A DNA stretch of 7,384 bases from an uncultured Anaerolineaceae bacterium (GTDB lineage: Bacteria > Chloroflexota > Anaerolineae > Anaerolineales > Anaerolineaceae), in the NCBI GenBank assembly GCA_937907495.1, contig CALESS010000177.1, positions 1-7,384 of the forward strand, in the 5' to 3' direction. The notes below the pieces were generated by a model, which worked only from the letters and a program-made list of their open reading frames with translations, had not been told where the DNA came from and searched no databases. Positions 6,150 through 7,384 of the stretch are shown here, one piece after another (within the stretch, counting starts at the first letter, position 1; each line of letters opens with the position of its first letter). The position numbers and the translations under genes were made by a program.

Positions 6150-6916
6150 ACGAAAATTATACCCCAGCTTCAAGCCCGCCAGCCGGCCTGCGCTTGTATA
6201 TCCAGCGCCAGGCAGCCAGCCCGCTGCGCTACTGGTGGGAACAAATCTGGTTCTTCCTGTTGGGGTGGGTGCCGACGGTGCTGGGGATCGGCCTGCGAGC
6301 CATTTTCTACCGCCTGCTAATGAAAATGGATGGCATCTCTGCCATTGAGCGCAATGTCCGTTTGCGCTTTGCTGGCAACATCCACCTGGGGAAAGGCGTA
6401 TACCTCGATGAAAGTGTGTATTTGCATGCCTGCCCGCAAGGTATTGAAATTGGCGCCGGTACTTATGTGATGCACGGGGCTGTTTTGCATGTCTATAACT
6501 TCCGTGGATTGCCGCATGGCGGCATCAAGATTGGCCGGGACAGCCTGGTGGGTGAATATACCGTGATCCGGGGGCAGGGTGGGGTCACCCTGGGTGACCG
6601 GGTATTTACCTCACCGCACACGCAGTTGCTGGCAGTGAACCATGTATATGACGATCCGCAGCGGCCTTTTATAGAGCAGGGCATCACCGCCGAAGGAATC
6701 GTAGTGGAAGACGATGTCTGGCTGGGTTCAGGCTGCATTGTGACGGATGGGGTGCGGATTGGAAAAGGCGCGGTCGTAGCCGCCGGAGCCGTGGTGACGA
6801 AAGATGTTCCTGCGCATACGGTGGTGGGAGGGATCCCCGCCCGGGTGATTAAAACCATCGAAGCCGATGGCAACACGCAAGATACAACCAAGAACAAGCC
6901 ACAAGTGTATTTCTAG
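6137..6916 (+). CDS. Left-handed beta-helix (hexapeptide repeat) acyltransferase
   Basis: This 259-residue protein is of the LbH O-acetyltransferase type (NodL/WcaF/maltose acetyltransferase-like) and would transfer an acyl, usually acetyl, group to a sugar. A basic, aromatic N-terminal region with a hydrophobic stretch (about 33-58) could associate with the membrane. Hexapeptide turns begin at about 75 ([42 protein letters not shown]). The likely catalytic His169 lies in [11 protein letters not shown], the usual place before the loop in this family. The C-terminal coils read [14 protein letters not shown] and [32 protein letters not shown]. The ATG at 6137 has GAGGA three bases upstream but overlaps gmhB coding sequence. 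A later start such as TTG near 6193 would avoid the overlap and keep the conserved region, so the first 20 residues are uncertain. The acceptor is unknown; modification of the local glycan is inferred from context. Confidence 0.87.
   Translation: MPETYENYTPASSPPAGLRLYIQRQAASPLRYWWEQIWFFLLGWVPTVLGIGLRAIFYRLLMKMDGISAIERNVRLRFAGNIHLGKGVYLDESVYLHACPQGIEIGAGTYVMHGAVLHVYNFRGLPHGGIKIGRDSLVGEYTVIRGQGGVTLGDRVFTSPHTQLLAVNHVYDDPQRPFIEQGITAEGIVVEDDVWLGSGCIVTDGVRIGKGAVVAAGAVVTKDVPAHTVVGGIPARVIKTIEADGNTQDTTKNKPQVYF
6156..6161 (-). promoter_or_regulatory. Possible -10 element of gmhB (leaderless start)
   Basis: The minus strand reads TATAAT six bases before the gmhB ATG at 6149, so transcription starting about seven bases downstream would begin at the ATG itself. 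No recognisable -35 lies 16-18 bp upstream and there is no ribosome binding site, so the assignment rests on one hexamer and the need for an independent promoter on this strand. Confidence 0.35.
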
Positions 6917-6935
6917 AAAGGGAGAGGATTCATCC

Positions 6936-7384
6936 ATGACCAAATTGAGTGTTGTTATCCCCGCTTATAACGAAGAAAACGGAATTGCCGAGATCATGAA
7001 TCGCACGCTGGCGGTGCGGGAAGATTTGAAAAAAGCCGGAGTAGAGGGGTTTGAACTGCTGGTGGTGAACGATGGCTCCAAAGATCAGACCCGGCAGATC
7101 GCCGAAGAAATTGCGGCTTCCACCACGGATGTACGGGTGATCAACCAGGTCAACCGGGGGTATGGCGGGGCGCTCAAAACGGGTTTCAGCCAGGCCAGCG
7201 GCGATTTGATCGGTTTTCTGGATGCAGATGGAACCTATCCGCCGGAATACTTCCCCCAGCTTTGTGTGGCAGCCATGAAAGGCGCAGACCTGGTGATCGG
7301 CTCCCGCATGGCCGGAGAAGAGAGCAAAATGCCGGTGGTGCGCCGGATTGGCAACTGGTTGTTTGCCAACCTGCTGAGCATCCT
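6936..7384 (+). CDS. Family 2 glycosyltransferase, dolichyl-phosphate-mannose-synthase-like (3' end cut)
   Basis: The first 149 codons of a GT-A fold glycosyltransferase are visible; the rest lies past the right edge. The start [17 protein letters not shown] is the standard GT2 nucleotide-binding strand. It is followed by [13 protein letters not shown] (about 41-53), [13 protein letters not shown] (about 73-85) and the metal-binding [13 protein letters not shown] (about 94-106), then DLVIGSRM (about 118-125). DADGTYPPE is characteristic of the DPM1/DPG-synthase-like group, which moves a sugar from a nucleotide sugar to a polyprenyl phosphate or a glycan. GGAGAGGA (6921-6928) lies seven bases before the ATG. 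The gene follows the acyltransferase by 19 bases and is probably cotranscribed with it. Whether it carries C-terminal membrane segments cannot be seen here. Confidence 0.93.
   Translation, partial: MTKLSVVIPAYNEENGIAEIMNRTLAVREDLKKAGVEGFELLVVNDGSKDQTRQIAEEIAASTTDVRVINQVNRGYGGALKTGFSQASGDLIGFLDADGTYPPEYFPQLCVAAMKGADLVIGSRMAGEESKMPVVRRIGNWLFANLLSI

Noticed and set aside
1..7384. CRISPR arrays, insertion sequences, rRNA or tRNA genes
   Set aside because: No regularly spaced repeats, transposase-like frames, terminal inverted repeats with target duplications, or RNA gene signatures were seen on either strand.

Overview
The window looks like a piece of a moderately GC-rich, probably Chloroflexota (Anaerolineae-like) chromosome. 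This is an inference from three things: protein style, a Gram-positive-type SOS operator (CGAAC-N4-GTTyg family) in front of a LexA-type gene, and a heptose/exopolysaccharide cluster of the kind seen in S-layer-bearing monoderm bacteria. No rRNA or other taxonomic marker is present.

Left part (1-1480, minus strand): two LexA/S24-type autoproteolytic repressors in tandem. The upstream one (692-1408) is complete and ends in a good intrinsic terminator (639-665). The second (554 to 1) runs off the left edge. Each has its own sigma70-type promoter. In both, the same 8-mer AAATGTTC sits in the spacer between -35 and -10, which suggests auto- and cross-repression by a LexA-type protein.

Middle (1481-1886): about 400 bp without a recognisable protein gene. 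It holds a clear promoter facing right (1681-1709), a 10-bp inverted repeat that brackets it, and a roughly 170-nt leader with a possible 18-codon leader peptide.

Right part (1887-7384): a surface-glycan locus. The order is a membrane polyprenyl-phosphate sugar-1-phosphate transferase; a GHMP kinase of the HddA (heptose 7-phosphate kinase) type; a GmhA-like SIS isomerase fused to a C-terminal GAF domain; a GmhB-type heptose bisphosphate phosphatase on the opposite strand; a left-handed beta-helix acyltransferase; and the start of a family 2 glycosyltransferase (cut by the right edge). Together GmhA-like, HddA and GmhB would convert sedoheptulose 7-phosphate to D-glycero-alpha-D-manno-heptose 1-phosphate, the precursor of GDP-heptose. 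The nucleotidyltransferase (HddC) that would complete the route is not in the window. The sugar transferase would start a lipid-linked glycan, and the acyltransferase and GT2 would modify or extend it.

The points most worth following up are the SIS-GAF fusion with altered isomerase residues, the inverted gmhB overlapping both neighbours, and the paired LexA paralogues with matching operators.
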